Below, in pieces: positions 54,713 through 63,285 of a DNA stretch of 64,000 bases (positions within the stretch are counted from its first letter, which is position 1; the number at the start of each line of letters is the position of its first letter). The position numbers and the translations under genes were made by a program. The stretch is taken from positions 1-64,000 of the forward strand of contig SKON01000193.1 in NCBI GenBank assembly GCA_007120035.1, written 5' to 3'. The DNA is from Myxococcales bacterium (GTDB lineage Bacteria > Myxococcota_A > Bradymonadia > Bradymonadales > Bradymonadaceae). The notes under the pieces were generated by a model that was given only the letters and a program-made list of their open reading frames with translations, was not told where the DNA came from and searched no databases.

Positions 54713-55132
54713 ATGACGAAATCAGAACCGGTGATCGCCGAAGGACGGGCCCCGGCATTGGCGAACTATCCCCACGCTCGGCGGGTGGGGGACCTGCTCT
54801 TCGTCTCCGGGGTATCCTGTCGGCGGCCGGACCACAGTCACGTGGGCGTCGAGGTGGATGCCGATGGGACGATCCATCGAGACGTGGCGGTCCAGACCCG
54901 GGCGGTGATTGAGAATATCGAGGCGATCTTGCAGGTCGCCGGCGGTGAGCTCGCGGACCTCGTCGACCTGACGGTCTTCTTGATCGACATGGCGGACTAC
55001 GGGGAGTTCAACCGGGCCTACAACGAGTATTTTGACGCCGAGACCGGTCCCGCTCGGACCACGGTGGCCGTGCATCAGCTCCCCCATCCCAACCTGGCCA
55101 TCGAGATCAAGGCCGTGGCTCATCTGGGATGA
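54713..55132 (+). CDS. RidA-superfamily protein, 2-aminomuconate-deaminase-like
   Basis: A 139-residue member of the YjgF/YER057c/UK114 family, which hydrolyses enamine/imine intermediates. LFVSGVSCRRPDHSHVGVEVDADGTIHRDVAVQTRAVIENI and GPARTTVAVHQLPHPNLAIEIKAVAHL are closer to the 2-aminomuconate deaminase subgroup than to RidA proper. The catalytic Arg is in GPARTTV. It starts seven bases after pckA. The dehydrogenase at 57793 belongs to the same catabolic route in other bacteria. General imine detoxification is the alternative. Confidence 0.82.
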   Translation: MTKSEPVIAEGRAPALANYPHARRVGDLLFVSGVSCRRPDHSHVGVEVDADGTIHRDVAVQTRAVIENIEAILQVAGGELADLVDLTVFLIDMADYGEFNRAYNEYFDAETGPARTTVAVHQLPHPNLAIEIKAVAHLG

Positions 55133-55209
55133 GGGAAGACCGGCCGGAGCCGGGGTGTTGGAAGGGCTGTTGGCGTGGGTCCGTAGAGGCGACGTGAGGT
55201 AGGCGACCG

Positions 55210-55692
55210 GTGTGGTGGAAGTCCAAACACCTGGGGAAGTTCATGTGGGGCGGGTTCGCTCTGCTGATGTTCTTGACCTTTGTGATGCCACGGGTGGACA
55301 GCGACCGGCAGTTGGAGAGTCCCCGGGAGCAGGAGCGGCCCCGGCTCTTCGATGAGGCGACCCTGGACGTGGAGGCTCACCTCCAGGAGGGGACCCTCGG
55401 GGAGGCCGACGCCGGCCTGGCCATGCGGCTCGCCCCGACGCTGAAGATTCGGCAGGTGGCCCGGCGGGGTCACATGACCCTCGAGGAGATGGAGCAGGCC
55501 GTGGAGCTCCTGGAGGAGTTTCAGGCCGAGATCGGCGGTCAGTCCGGGGCGGCGCGAGAGACCCTTCGGAACCACCGCAATGGACTGCTCCTCGAGGCCT
55601 TCCCCAGGCTCGATCACGAGGCCACCCTGGAAGTGCTCGACGAGGTCCGGGAGGCCTACATGGAGGCCTTTCAGTGGGACCCATCGGGGTAG
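55210..55692 (+). CDS. Membrane-anchored helical protein of unknown function
   Basis: A 160-residue protein with an N-terminal signal anchor (about 9-27, GKFMWGGFALLMFLTFVMP) and an otherwise helical, acidic soluble part (LEEMEQAVELLEEFQAEIGG, EATLEVLDEVREAYMEAF). GTG 55210 is preceded by GAGGTAGG. It lies between the RidA-like gene and the frameshifted GLUG gene with no overlap. No family recognised. Confidence 0.72.
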   Translation: MWWKSKHLGKFMWGGFALLMFLTFVMPRVDSDRQLESPREQERPRLFDEATLDVEAHLQEGTLGEADAGLAMRLAPTLKIRQVARRGHMTLEEMEQAVELLEEFQAEIGGQSGAARETLRNHRNGLLLEAFPRLDHEATLEVLDEVREAYMEAFQWDPSG

Positions 55693-55770
55693 TGTTGGAA
55701 TAGTGGAACTAGGGGGCGGGACAGGATACAATCTGAGCATTCTTCAATGTCTGTTCAGCGGAGTACTCAA

Positions 55771-57796
55771 ATGGTTAGATCCGGGTCTCGTGTTTTTCTG
55801 GTCGGGTTCGCGATGATGGGGCTTCTGGGATGCCCCGGGCTATTCCATGAACTGGACCAGGAGGAGTTCCAGGGGGATGCCGACGCCGGGGAACCGGACG
55901 TCGATGAGCCCGATGCAGGCGAGCCCGAAGAGGTCGGAAATGACACCCTCGGCGATGCTGATGCCGATAGTCCAGGGGAAGACAATCCAGTATTGAGCTT
56001 TGGCCTGTTTCCCGAGTCCTATGTGATTCTCGGAGACAACTTCTTCGTCGAAGTTCGACTGCGGGACCCGCTGGGAGGTGATTGGAGCGGTGAGTTGGTG
56101 GAACTGTCCCTCGAAGAGGGCGTGTTTTCCACGGGCTCCCCCGAGGTCGCGGCAGAGCTCAGCGAAGATGGTGATTTCTTTCGCGCCGTTTTCAATCTCA
56201 CGGTGAACGAGGAAGTGGAGACTGCTCTGATCGCCACTGTGGTGGAGGCAGACCAAGTCGCGCCGGTCTCGGAGACCCTCACCGTCGATTGCTATCGAGA
56301 TGGGTTTGAGTCTGGCGAGGGAACGGTGGACGATCCATACCGGATTTGTGGGGCCGGGCAGTTGGCTCGGCTCGCCGACTATCTCGACGATCCGGACGTG
56401 CATTTTCAGATCTACCGCGACTTCTCATTTTCTGAAGAGTTTGCGCCCATTGGTTCCGAAGACTTCCCGTTTCAGGGATTTCTGGACGGGGGCGGCCATA
56501 CGCTCTCGGGGCTTGTCATCGATGACGTTGAAAGTGATCTGCAGGGGCTCTTCGGTGTCCTCGGTTCCAACGGGGAGGTACGAAACCTGGTGTTACAGGA
56601 CTCGAGTGTAAGTGGAAACGCAGAGGTCGGGACTCTGGCGGGTCGAAGTCATGGCTGGATCGATGGGGTCACGGTCATCGGCGGGAACGTGGTCGGTTCA
56701 TCGGAAGTAGGAGGACTCGTCGGAGAATCGATGGGAGAGATTCGGAACTCCGGGGTCTCGGGGGTCGTCGGCAGCGAAGATACTCAGGCCCATCAAGTCG
56801 GCGGGCTCGTGGGTCGATCCATGGGCATGATTCGAGATTCCTGGGTCGATGCTACGGTGGTCGGTTACGGAAACGTGGGAGGGCTCGTGGGCGAGGCAGA
56901 CCAGGTGCTCGACTCCGAATCGTCCGGAGAGGTCATCGGTGCAGAGGTAGCGGGAGGTCTCGTGGGCCAACTTTGGTCTTTTGTGCAGGACTCATCGTCG
57001 TCGGCCCACGTCGAGGGTACCACAGTGGGGACTGGTCGGCTACTCTTGGGGCGAACTGCTGTCGGTCTCGGCCACGGGAGACGTCGTCGTCGTCGGGTCA
57101 GCAGGAGAGCCTCGGGGGGGTGGGGTCGTGGGGGTCAACCTCAGCACTGTTGAGTCCTCCTGGTCCTCCGGTGATGTGACCACTGCGATTGCATCTGCAT
57201 GGATCGGTGGACTCGTCGGCGAGGTGGCGAGCCAGGCGAGTGTGTACGGGTCTTACGCCACCGGGGAGGTGACCGGCGGTCACTACGCGGGGGGACTGGT
57301 GGGCCGATCGGAGGGGTATGTTGCTCTGAGCTATTCCAGGGGGACGGTCACGGATGGACAGATTTGCGGAGGCGTGGTTGGGCGTGCATTGGAAGCGGAG
57401 GAGGGCACAGAAGTGTTCCAGGTGTTCTCAGTCACCAATGTCTCCAGTTGTCCTGGGGCGATGGCGGGGGTGGTTGGCAATCTCGGCGGTACCCTCGATG
57501 AGGCCTATAACGTGGGATATGTTCAGCCAGGAGATTTTTCCAATGCCATCGTGCAGGTCATTACGAGTACCGGGACGGTGGTGACCGACAGGGTGAACTG
57601 GCTCACGGACAATGGAGCTGAATTCGACCTGGCGTGCTGTCGAGGAGCGGGCGCCGGAGATTTCGCCTCTGCTCAAACCTTCGGGTTTTCCATCCATAAT
57701 CCCCCTGAGACCAGTAATCCAGAATCTAACTGGGTAATGAGGAGTGGGCAGGGGGCCCCGGTGGACGAGAGACCAGTGTTTACCTGGATGGACTAG
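55771..57796 (+). pseudogene. GLUG-repeat lipoprotein interrupted by a frameshift
   Basis: The first frame encodes a lipoprotein (lipobox LLGC) with an acidic D/E/P spacer, a beta domain and then GLUG repeats of the type VGGLVGxS from about residue 280. Near 57027-57030, in a GGGG tract, the repeat pattern stops: the first frame runs on to a stop at 57153 with an Arg-rich nonsense tail, while the frame one base later continues GLVGYS...GGLVGEV...AGGLVGRS...to 57796. Joined, the product would be about 675 residues, a right-handed beta-helix-like surface protein. It could be a true mutation or a sequencing error. The base composition is less GC-rich than its neighbours, a hint of foreign origin. 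A -10-like TACAAT lies at 55727. ATG 55771 has GGAG upstream. Confidence 0.75.
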
Positions 57797-59253
57797 AGCT
57801 TCACGCAGACCGTCTTGGATTCGCTGTAGAAGTTCAGGGAGTGGACGCCGCCCTCGCGGCCGATGCCGCTCATCTTTACGCCGCCAAAGGGGGCTCGGAG
57901 GTCTCGTAGGAACCAGCTGTTCACCCACACGAGGCCAGCTTCGATGCCGGCGGCGACCCGGTGGGCCCGCTGGAGGTCCCGGGTCCAGAGGGCGGCGCAG
58001 AGGCCGTACCGGGTGTCGTTGGCCATGGCCAGGACCTCTTCCTCTTCGTCGAAGGGCTGGATGTGGCAGACGGGGCCGAAGATCTCGTCCTTGATGACGG
58101 CGGCGTCTTCGGGGAGGCCCGTCCAGATCGTGGGCTCCACGAAGGAGCCGCCCTTGAACTTTCCGGAGAGATCGGGGACGCCGCCGCCGGTGACGACCTC
58201 GGCGCCGGCGTCGGTGGCCGAGGCGAAGGCGGCGAGCACTTTTTCGCGGTGGGCCTGGCTGATCAGGGGGCCCATGTCGGTGTCGTCGTCGAAGGGGTCG
58301 CCGACCTTGAGGTCTTGAGCCCGGCTGGCGAGGGTCTCGACGAAGCGGTCGAAGAGGGGGCGCTCCACGTAGACCCGCTCGGAGCACAGGCAGACCTGGC
58401 CGGTGTTGGAGAAGACCGACCGGATCGTGCCGTCGATGGCGGCGTCGAAGTCGGTGTCGGCGAAGACGATGGCCGGGTTCTTGCCGCCCAGCTCAAAGGA
58501 GACCTTCTTGATGTGGGGGGCACAGGCTTCCATGATCCGGGAGCCCGTGTGGGTCTCGCCGGTGAAGGTGATGGCCGCCACGTCGGGGTGTTTCGTGAGG
58601 GCTTCGCCGGCCTCGCCGGGGCCGAAACCGTGGACCACGTTGTAGACGCCGTCGGGGACCCCGGCGTCTTTGAAGACCTCTCCGAGGAGGGTCGCCGTGG
58701 TGGGGGTCTCCTCGGAGGGCTTGACGACCACGCAGTTTCCGGCGGCCAGAGCGGGGGCGACCTTCCAGGTGAGGAGCAAGAGGGGCAGGTTCCAGGGACA
58801 GATCACGCCGATGACGCCCAGTGGGTGACGGGTGACGTATTGGAGGGCGCCGCGGCCGTCGCCGGTCTCGGTGTGAAAGGAGGTATGTTCTGTGTTTCTG
58901 GCGAGGCGAGCGAAAAACTCGAAGTTGGCGGCGCCCCGGGGGATGTCAACCTTGGCGGCGAAGGACCGGGGCTTGCCGGTGTCCTTCATCTCCGCTTTGA
59001 GGAACTCCTCGGACCGGGCCCGGATGCCGTGGGCCACTCGGACCAGGCAGTCCAGGCGCTCGGCCTTGGACAGGTCGCTCCAGGGGCCCTGGAAGGCGCG
59101 GCGGGCGGCGTCGACGGCGGCGTCGATGTCGGCGGCGTCGCCGCGGGCGATGGTGGCGAACTCTTTGCCTGTGGCGGGGTTGACGTTGGGGAAGGTCTCC
59201 TTGGAGACCGAGGCGGTCATCTCACCATCGATGAAGTGTTTGACTTTCTTCAT
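57793..59253 (-). CDS. 2-hydroxy-/2-aminomuconic semialdehyde dehydrogenase-type aldehyde dehydrogenase
   Basis: NAD-dependent aldehyde dehydrogenase, 486 residues. The start KKVKHFIDGEMTASVSKETF.NVNPATGKE matches the muconic semialdehyde group. Catalytic Glu in SFELGGKNP and catalytic Cys in FSNTGQVCLCSERVYVE, NAD strand ICPWNLPLLLLTWKVAPALAAGN. These enzymes act in meta-cleavage of aromatics or in tryptophan breakdown via aminomuconate. ATG 59253 is used; a GTG at 59268 overlapping the previous stop as GTGA is possible. Its end overlaps the GLUG gene by four bases, tail to tail. No ring-cleavage gene is in the window. Confidence 0.88.
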   Translation of the reverse strand: MKKVKHFIDGEMTASVSKETFPNVNPATGKEFATIARGDAADIDAAVDAARRAFQGPWSDLSKAERLDCLVRVAHGIRARSEEFLKAEMKDTGKPRSFAAKVDIPRGAANFEFFARLARNTEHTSFHTETGDGRGALQYVTRHPLGVIGVICPWNLPLLLLTWKVAPALAAGNCVVVKPSEETPTTATLLGEVFKDAGVPDGVYNVVHGFGPGEAGEALTKHPDVAAITFTGETHTGSRIMEACAPHIKKVSFELGGKNPAIVFADTDFDAAIDGTIRSVFSNTGQVCLCSERVYVERPLFDRFVETLASRAQDLKVGDPFDDDTDMGPLISQAHREKVLAAFASATDAGAEVVTGGGVPDLSGKFKGGSFVEPTIWTGLPEDAAVIKDEIFGPVCHIQPFDEEEEVLAMANDTRYGLCAALWTRDLQRAHRVAAGIEAGLVWVNSWFLRDLRAPFGGVKMSGIGREGGVHSLNFYSESKTVCVKL

Positions 59254-59264
59254 GGGGGCTTGTC

Positions 59265-59960
59265 TCACTCGTCGAGGAGGCTCATCTGGCGTTCGTCTAC
59301 GGGCTTCTGAGGGGTCTTTCGGGGGGCCGGCTCGTCAGGGGTCCGGGGGGCGCGCTGGCGAGGCCAGCCGCCGACGGGCTTCAAGGAGCCGATCCGGCTG
59401 AGGCGGAAGACCCGCTCGTCGCGGCGAAGGTGGCAGTAGGCGTGGAAGTAGACCTCGGCCTCCAGGCTGATCGGGCTGACTCGGCGGTGGGTGAGCTCGC
59501 CGCGGCCATGGCTGTAGTAGTCCATCTCCAGGTCTACGCCGCCGGCGATGGACCAGCGGATCAGCTCGGCGTGGGTGGCGCCGGGGCTGATGGCGCCCGG
59601 GGCCTCCAGGCGCTCCGGTTCCCACTCGTCGTCGATGGCCCGGCCGATCCACAGGAGGATCTCATAGGCCTCGACCTCGATGTCCATGACCTCCTTGGGG
59701 CCGAAGGTCTCCAGGACCCGGCGTAGGATCGTGTCCAGGGGCCGAGCGGGGGCCCGGGTGCCGCCGTGCTCCCGGAGGTTCTCCAGGAGCAGGCAGGCCA
59801 GGGCCACGACGCCGCGCTCGTCGGCGCTGTGAAGGAGCACATCGCCGGGGGAGTCCGGGAACGCAAGGGGGCCATCCTCGGTACCCCGGGCGGGCTCCCG
59901 GGCCAGGCGCTCGGCGATGCGCCCCTTGATGGTGGGGATCTTGATCGGTTCGTCGCTCAC
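59265..59960 (-). CDS. WYL-domain regulator-like protein
   Basis: A 231-residue protein whose middle (about 120-195) reads ELIRWSIAGGVDLEMDYYSHGRGELTHRRVSPISLEAEVYFHAYCHLRRDERVFRLSRIGSL, the WYL pattern of ligand-sensing transcription factors, which often respond to nucleic-acid or nucleotide signals. The first 115 residues are helical without an evident helix-turn-helix, so it may be a sensor domain acting on a partner. It lies between the coiled-coil gene and the dehydrogenase gene, overlapping or nearly touching each; it may control the dehydrogenase. Confidence 0.8.
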   Translation of the reverse strand: MSDEPIKIPTIKGRIAERLAREPARGTEDGPLAFPDSPGDVLLHSADERGVVALACLLLENLREHGGTRAPARPLDTILRRVLETFGPKEVMDIEVEAYEILLWIGRAIDDEWEPERLEAPGAISPGATHAELIRWSIAGGVDLEMDYYSHGRGELTHRRVSPISLEAEVYFHAYCHLRRDERVFRLSRIGSLKPVGGWPRQRAPRTPDEPAPRKTPQKPVDERQMSLLDE

Positions 59961-59967
59961 AGATGCC

Positions 59968-60384
59968 TCAGGCGGGAGGGTCGTCGTCGCTGTCGGGGGA
60001 GGCCGGTCCCGGGGATCGGCTCAGGCCCTCGATCTCGGCCTTGAGCCGGTCTTCCTCGGAGAGGAGGCCGCTGGTCTGGAAGCTCTCCAGGAGGGCTTCG
60101 GCCCGGGCGACCTCGTTGCCCGTCGGGCGGCGACTCTCCCGGCGGACCAGGCGCTTCTTCTCCACCAGGAGGCGGAGCTCTTCTCGGAGCTCTGTGGCCT
60201 CTCCGCGGAGGGCGTCGAGACGCTCGGCGGCGGCGTCGGCGAGCTCGTGCTTGCCGGCTCGCTCGGCGAGCCCGACTCGTTCCTTCCAGGTCCCGAACTC
60301 TTTGCTCAAGGCCTGAAGGCGCTCTTCGATCTCTTTTTCCCGACGGATCAGGTAGGCCATCTCGGCCTGAAAGGGGTTCGTCAT
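59968..60384 (-). CDS. Coiled-coil protein of unknown function
   Basis: A 138-residue, highly charged, helical protein (heptad-like runs from about 5 to 110, e.g. YLIRREKEIEERLQALSKEF) with a disordered acidic C-terminus. No membrane segment or motif. It begins the leftward operon with the WYL gene seven bases downstream. Resemblance to PspA-like or scaffold proteins is general only. Confidence 0.7.
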   Translation of the reverse strand: MTNPFQAEMAYLIRREKEIEERLQALSKEFGTWKERVGLAERAGKHELADAAAERLDALRGEATELREELRLLVEKKRLVRRESRRPTGNEVARAEALLESFQTSGLLSEEDRLKAEIEGLSRSPGPASPDSDDDPPA

Positions 60385-60463
60385 GGCATGCTCTCGCTCG
60401 GGGTACGGCTACGACGCTGGTGATAGACGACGAGCCGAAGATAGACACCGGTGGCCCCGCCCG

Positions 60464-60492
60464 TTGCCAGATCCGGGGAATTTCATTACAAG
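60464..60492 (+). promoter_or_regulatory. Sigma-70-type promoter of ychF
   Basis: TTGCCA, 17 bases, TACAAG, about 70 bases before ATG 60565. The spacer end and -10 box repeat those of the 32638 promoter. Confidence 0.65.
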
Positions 60493-60564
60493 GGCGGTCA
60501 CTTCGACGCAATCAGCGTGAAGAACGTACACCACCTAACCCTCTTTCGTCACGACGTAGCCACC

Positions 60565-61659
60565 ATGAGTCTTTCCGCCGGAATTGTAGGGCTTCCCAAC
60601 GTTGGGAAGTCGACGATCTTCAACGCCTTGACCAAGGCCGGTGCCCAGTCGGCGAACTACGCCTTCTGCACCATCGACCCCAACGTCGGGATTGTCCCTG
60701 TGCCGGACCCCCGGCTGAAGGTGATTCAATCCTTCATCCCCACCGAGGAGGTGATTCCTGCCAACGTGGAGATCGTGGACATCGCCGGTCTGGTCCGGGG
60801 GGCCTCCGAGGGCGAGGGCCTGGGCAATAAGTTTTTGGGAAATATTCGGGAGGTGACGGCGATCCTCCATGTGGTGCGGTGCTTCGACGATGAGAACATC
60901 GTGCACGTGGAGGGTAGCGTCGACCCTCTGCGGGATGTGGAGATCATCGATACGGAGCTGATCCTGGCCGACATGCAGACCGTGGAGAAGCGGCTGGATA
61001 AAGCCCGGCGAGCGGCGAAATCCCAGGACAAAGAGGAGATCGCCCGGGTGACCACACTGGAGAAGATCCAGGCGGGCCTCAACGAGGGGTTGAACGCTCG
61101 AAGCCTGGAGCTTACCGACCGTGACCGGGAGCTGATCCGAGACTGTCACTTGTTGACGATCAAGCCCGTGCTCTTCATCGCCAACGTGCTAGAAGACGAC
61201 CTCGATGGGGAGGACCCCCACGTGGATGCCCTGCGGGAGTTCGCTCAGTCTCAGGGCAGCGAGGTCGTGGTGGTCTGCGGGGCTATCGAAGAGGAGCTCG
61301 CCGAGCTCGACGAGGACGAACAGCTCGAGATGCTGGAGGGCCTGGGGATCGAGGAGCCGGCGCTGAACGTGCTGATCCGGGCGGCCTACCGGCTCCTGGG
61401 GCTCCAGAGCTTCTTCACCGCTGGAGAGAAAGAGATCCGGGCCTGGACGATCCCTGTGGGGGCGACAGCCCCGGAGGCCGCCGGGGTGATCCATACGGAC
61501 TTTCAGCATCGGTTCATCCGGGCCGAAGTGTTCACCGTAGAGGACCTGAAGGAGCACGGTGACGAGGCCAAGATCAAGGCCGCCGGGAAGCTCCGGCTCG
61601 AAGGCAAGGACTACGTGGTGGCCGACGGAGACATCCTGCATATTCGACACAACGCTTGA
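60565..61659 (+). CDS. ychF: Redox-regulated ATPase YchF (Obg family)
   Basis: Conserved P-loop ATPase that associates with ribosomes. The 364 residues start [16 protein letters not shown] (P loop), continue with [20 protein letters not shown] (switch 2), the coiled arm (about 130-205) and end in a TGS domain with [21 protein letters not shown]. The NVLE or NxxE nucleotide motif replaces NKxD, giving ATP specificity. ATG 60565 fits the family start; a longer frame exists upstream but lacks matches. Confidence 0.96.
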   Translation: MSLSAGIVGLPNVGKSTIFNALTKAGAQSANYAFCTIDPNVGIVPVPDPRLKVIQSFIPTEEVIPANVEIVDIAGLVRGASEGEGLGNKFLGNIREVTAILHVVRCFDDENIVHVEGSVDPLRDVEIIDTELILADMQTVEKRLDKARRAAKSQDKEEIARVTTLEKIQAGLNEGLNARSLELTDRDRELIRDCHLLTIKPVLFIANVLEDDLDGEDPHVDALREFAQSQGSEVVVVCGAIEEELAELDEDEQLEMLEGLGIEEPALNVLIRAAYRLLGLQSFFTAGEKEIRAWTIPVGATAPEAAGVIHTDFQHRFIRAEVFTVEDLKEHGDEAKIKAAGKLRLEGKDYVVADGDILHIRHNA

Positions 61660-61661
61660 AC

Positions 61662-61689
61662 GGAGGTCGGAGGTCGGAGGTCTGAGGGC
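61662..61689 (+). repeat. Heptamer tandem repeat after ychF
   Basis: GGAGGTC three times, then TGAGGGC, between ychF and the GHKL gene. Same heptamer family as 20583-20610. The last unit may serve as ribosome site for the next gene. Confidence 0.7.
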
Positions 61690-61692
61690 AGA

Positions 61693-63285
61693 ATGGTGGC
61701 GAGCGTGGACATCGAGGGGATTCTGTCGGAGGTGGTGTATCAGTTTTCGGATCCTCTGGCCTATGTCCGAGAGCTTGTTCAGAACGCGATCGATGCGGGG
61801 TCGGGGTCGGTGGAGATGGGGCTTCGGTACGAGGACGGTGGGGCTGTGCTGGAGGTGGCGGACTTTGGGGAGGGGATGACCCGGGAGATCATCGAGGGGC
61901 GGTTGGTACGGCTCTTTAGTTCGGGCAAGGACGATGATCTGACGAAGATCGGCCGGTTCGGGATCGGGTTCGTGTCGGTCTTCGCGATTGAGCCCGACGA
62001 GGTGGTGCTGGAGACCGGTCGGGAGGGGCAGTACTGGCGAGTGGTGTTCGAAGGGGATCGCACCTATGAGCTCTATCGGTTGAGCTATCCGGTGGAGGGG
62101 ACTCGTGTGGTGGTGCGGAAGAGGATGGCCGAGGGTGAGTTTGACGGATTTCGGGGAGCCATTCGGGACGTGGCGCGGCGGTGGTGTCGGTACGCTGAGG
62201 TGCCGGTGTTTCTGGACGGGGAGGACCTCTCGGAGAACTTTGATGTGCCGTCGTGGTGTACGGTGAGCTTCGCGGGGGAGGGGACTCGGGCGGTGATGGG
62301 GTGCGCGGGGCCTGGCGAGGACTTCGCGGGGTATTACAACCGGGGGCTGACCTTGCGGGAGCTGGAGCAGAGCTCGGTGAGGTGGGCGAGCTATCGGATC
62401 GACTCTCGGTACCTGGAGCATACCCTGACGCGGGATCAGCTCGTGGAGGACGAGGGGTTCATGAAGGCTCGGAAGATCCTGGAGGATCTGGCTCGGGAGT
62501 TGCCGGAGAAGCTCTTCGCTCGGATGGAGGAGCTGGCCGGAAGAGAAGAGCTCGCCGGTGAAGAGTGGGAGGAGTACCAGGAGTGTCTGAGGTACCTGGA
62601 GAATCTCGTGGAGTATGGGGCGGCTGAAGGAGAATGGGAGTCGAGGCGGCTGTTTCGAACGGTTCGATCCGGCGGGGTCAGCGCCCGTGGGCTGCGGACC
62701 AGGGACTCCGGCGAAGAGGTGACGCTGGTGCGGGAAGCGGCCCTGGCCCGGCAGCTGATCGACAGTGAATCCAAGGGACTTATGGTGGTCGTTGGGGAGC
62801 ATGACGGTGCGGCTCGGGTGCTGAGTAAGACGTTGGGCCGAGGTCTGGTTCCCCGGGAAGAGGTCGTAGCCGACGTGAACGCCATCGTGAGCGACGTCGG
62901 GCACTGTAGCGCGCTGACCCGGGCCTTAGAGCAGCTCCTGCGAGAGCGGGTCGAGGGGTTGGAAGTACGGGAAGGCGACTTTCACGGAGGCCTGGCGAGG
63001 GCAGGTGTGCCCTGGGTGATCGCCTTTCCCGGGGAACGGTGGGTCTCCCTGGAGGACAACGTCGACCGTCGCCTGGGGGCGTTGACGAAAGGGACACTGG
63101 TGGTCGTCGACGGGGGCAGCTCTCTGAACCGAGAGATCTCACGGTTGGCCGAGACGGAGCCGGAGCTTGCGGCGGTTGTGTTTCTTCGCCAGATCGGTGG
63201 GGACCGGGAGGACCTTCGTCGCGAGAAGGTGCTGGCTCAGATCGCTGTGGAGCGCAGAGAGCAGCGGATGGGGGGGCGAGCATGA
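61693..63285 (+). CDS. HSP90-like GHKL ATPase
   Basis: A 530-residue protein with the HSP90-type ATP-binding fold: N box YVRELVQNAIDA (catalytic Glu27, metal-binding Asn31), G1 DFGEGM at 57-62, and lid/G2 KIGRFGIGF ending near 93. A middle region (about 190-300) ends with TLTRDQLVEDEGFMKARKIL, like the N-V-S-R-E part of HtpG. The remaining 230 residues do not resemble HtpG. It is shorter than HtpG and lies directly before a degenerate paralogue, with ATGA overlap. Chaperone or conformational-switch roles are inferred. Confidence 0.85.
   Translation: MVASVDIEGILSEVVYQFSDPLAYVRELVQNAIDAGSGSVEMGLRYEDGGAVLEVADFGEGMTREIIEGRLVRLFSSGKDDDLTKIGRFGIGFVSVFAIEPDEVVLETGREGQYWRVVFEGDRTYELYRLSYPVEGTRVVVRKRMAEGEFDGFRGAIRDVARRWCRYAEVPVFLDGEDLSENFDVPSWCTVSFAGEGTRAVMGCAGPGEDFAGYYNRGLTLRELEQSSVRWASYRIDSRYLEHTLTRDQLVEDEGFMKARKILEDLARELPEKLFARMEELAGREELAGEEWEEYQECLRYLENLVEYGAAEGEWESRRLFRTVRSGGVSARGLRTRDSGEEVTLVREAALARQLIDSESKGLMVVVGEHDGAARVLSKTLGRGLVPREEVVADVNAIVSDVGHCSALTRALEQLLRERVEGLEVREGDFHGGLARAGVPWVIAFPGERWVSLEDNVDRRLGALTKGTLVVVDGGSSLNREISRLAETEPELAAVVFLRQIGGDREDLRREKVLAQIAVERREQRMGGRA

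Noticed and set aside
57027-57030. Phase variation through the G tract in the GLUG gene
   Set aside because: Four G's are too short for frequent slippage; a fixed mutation or sequencing error is more likely.
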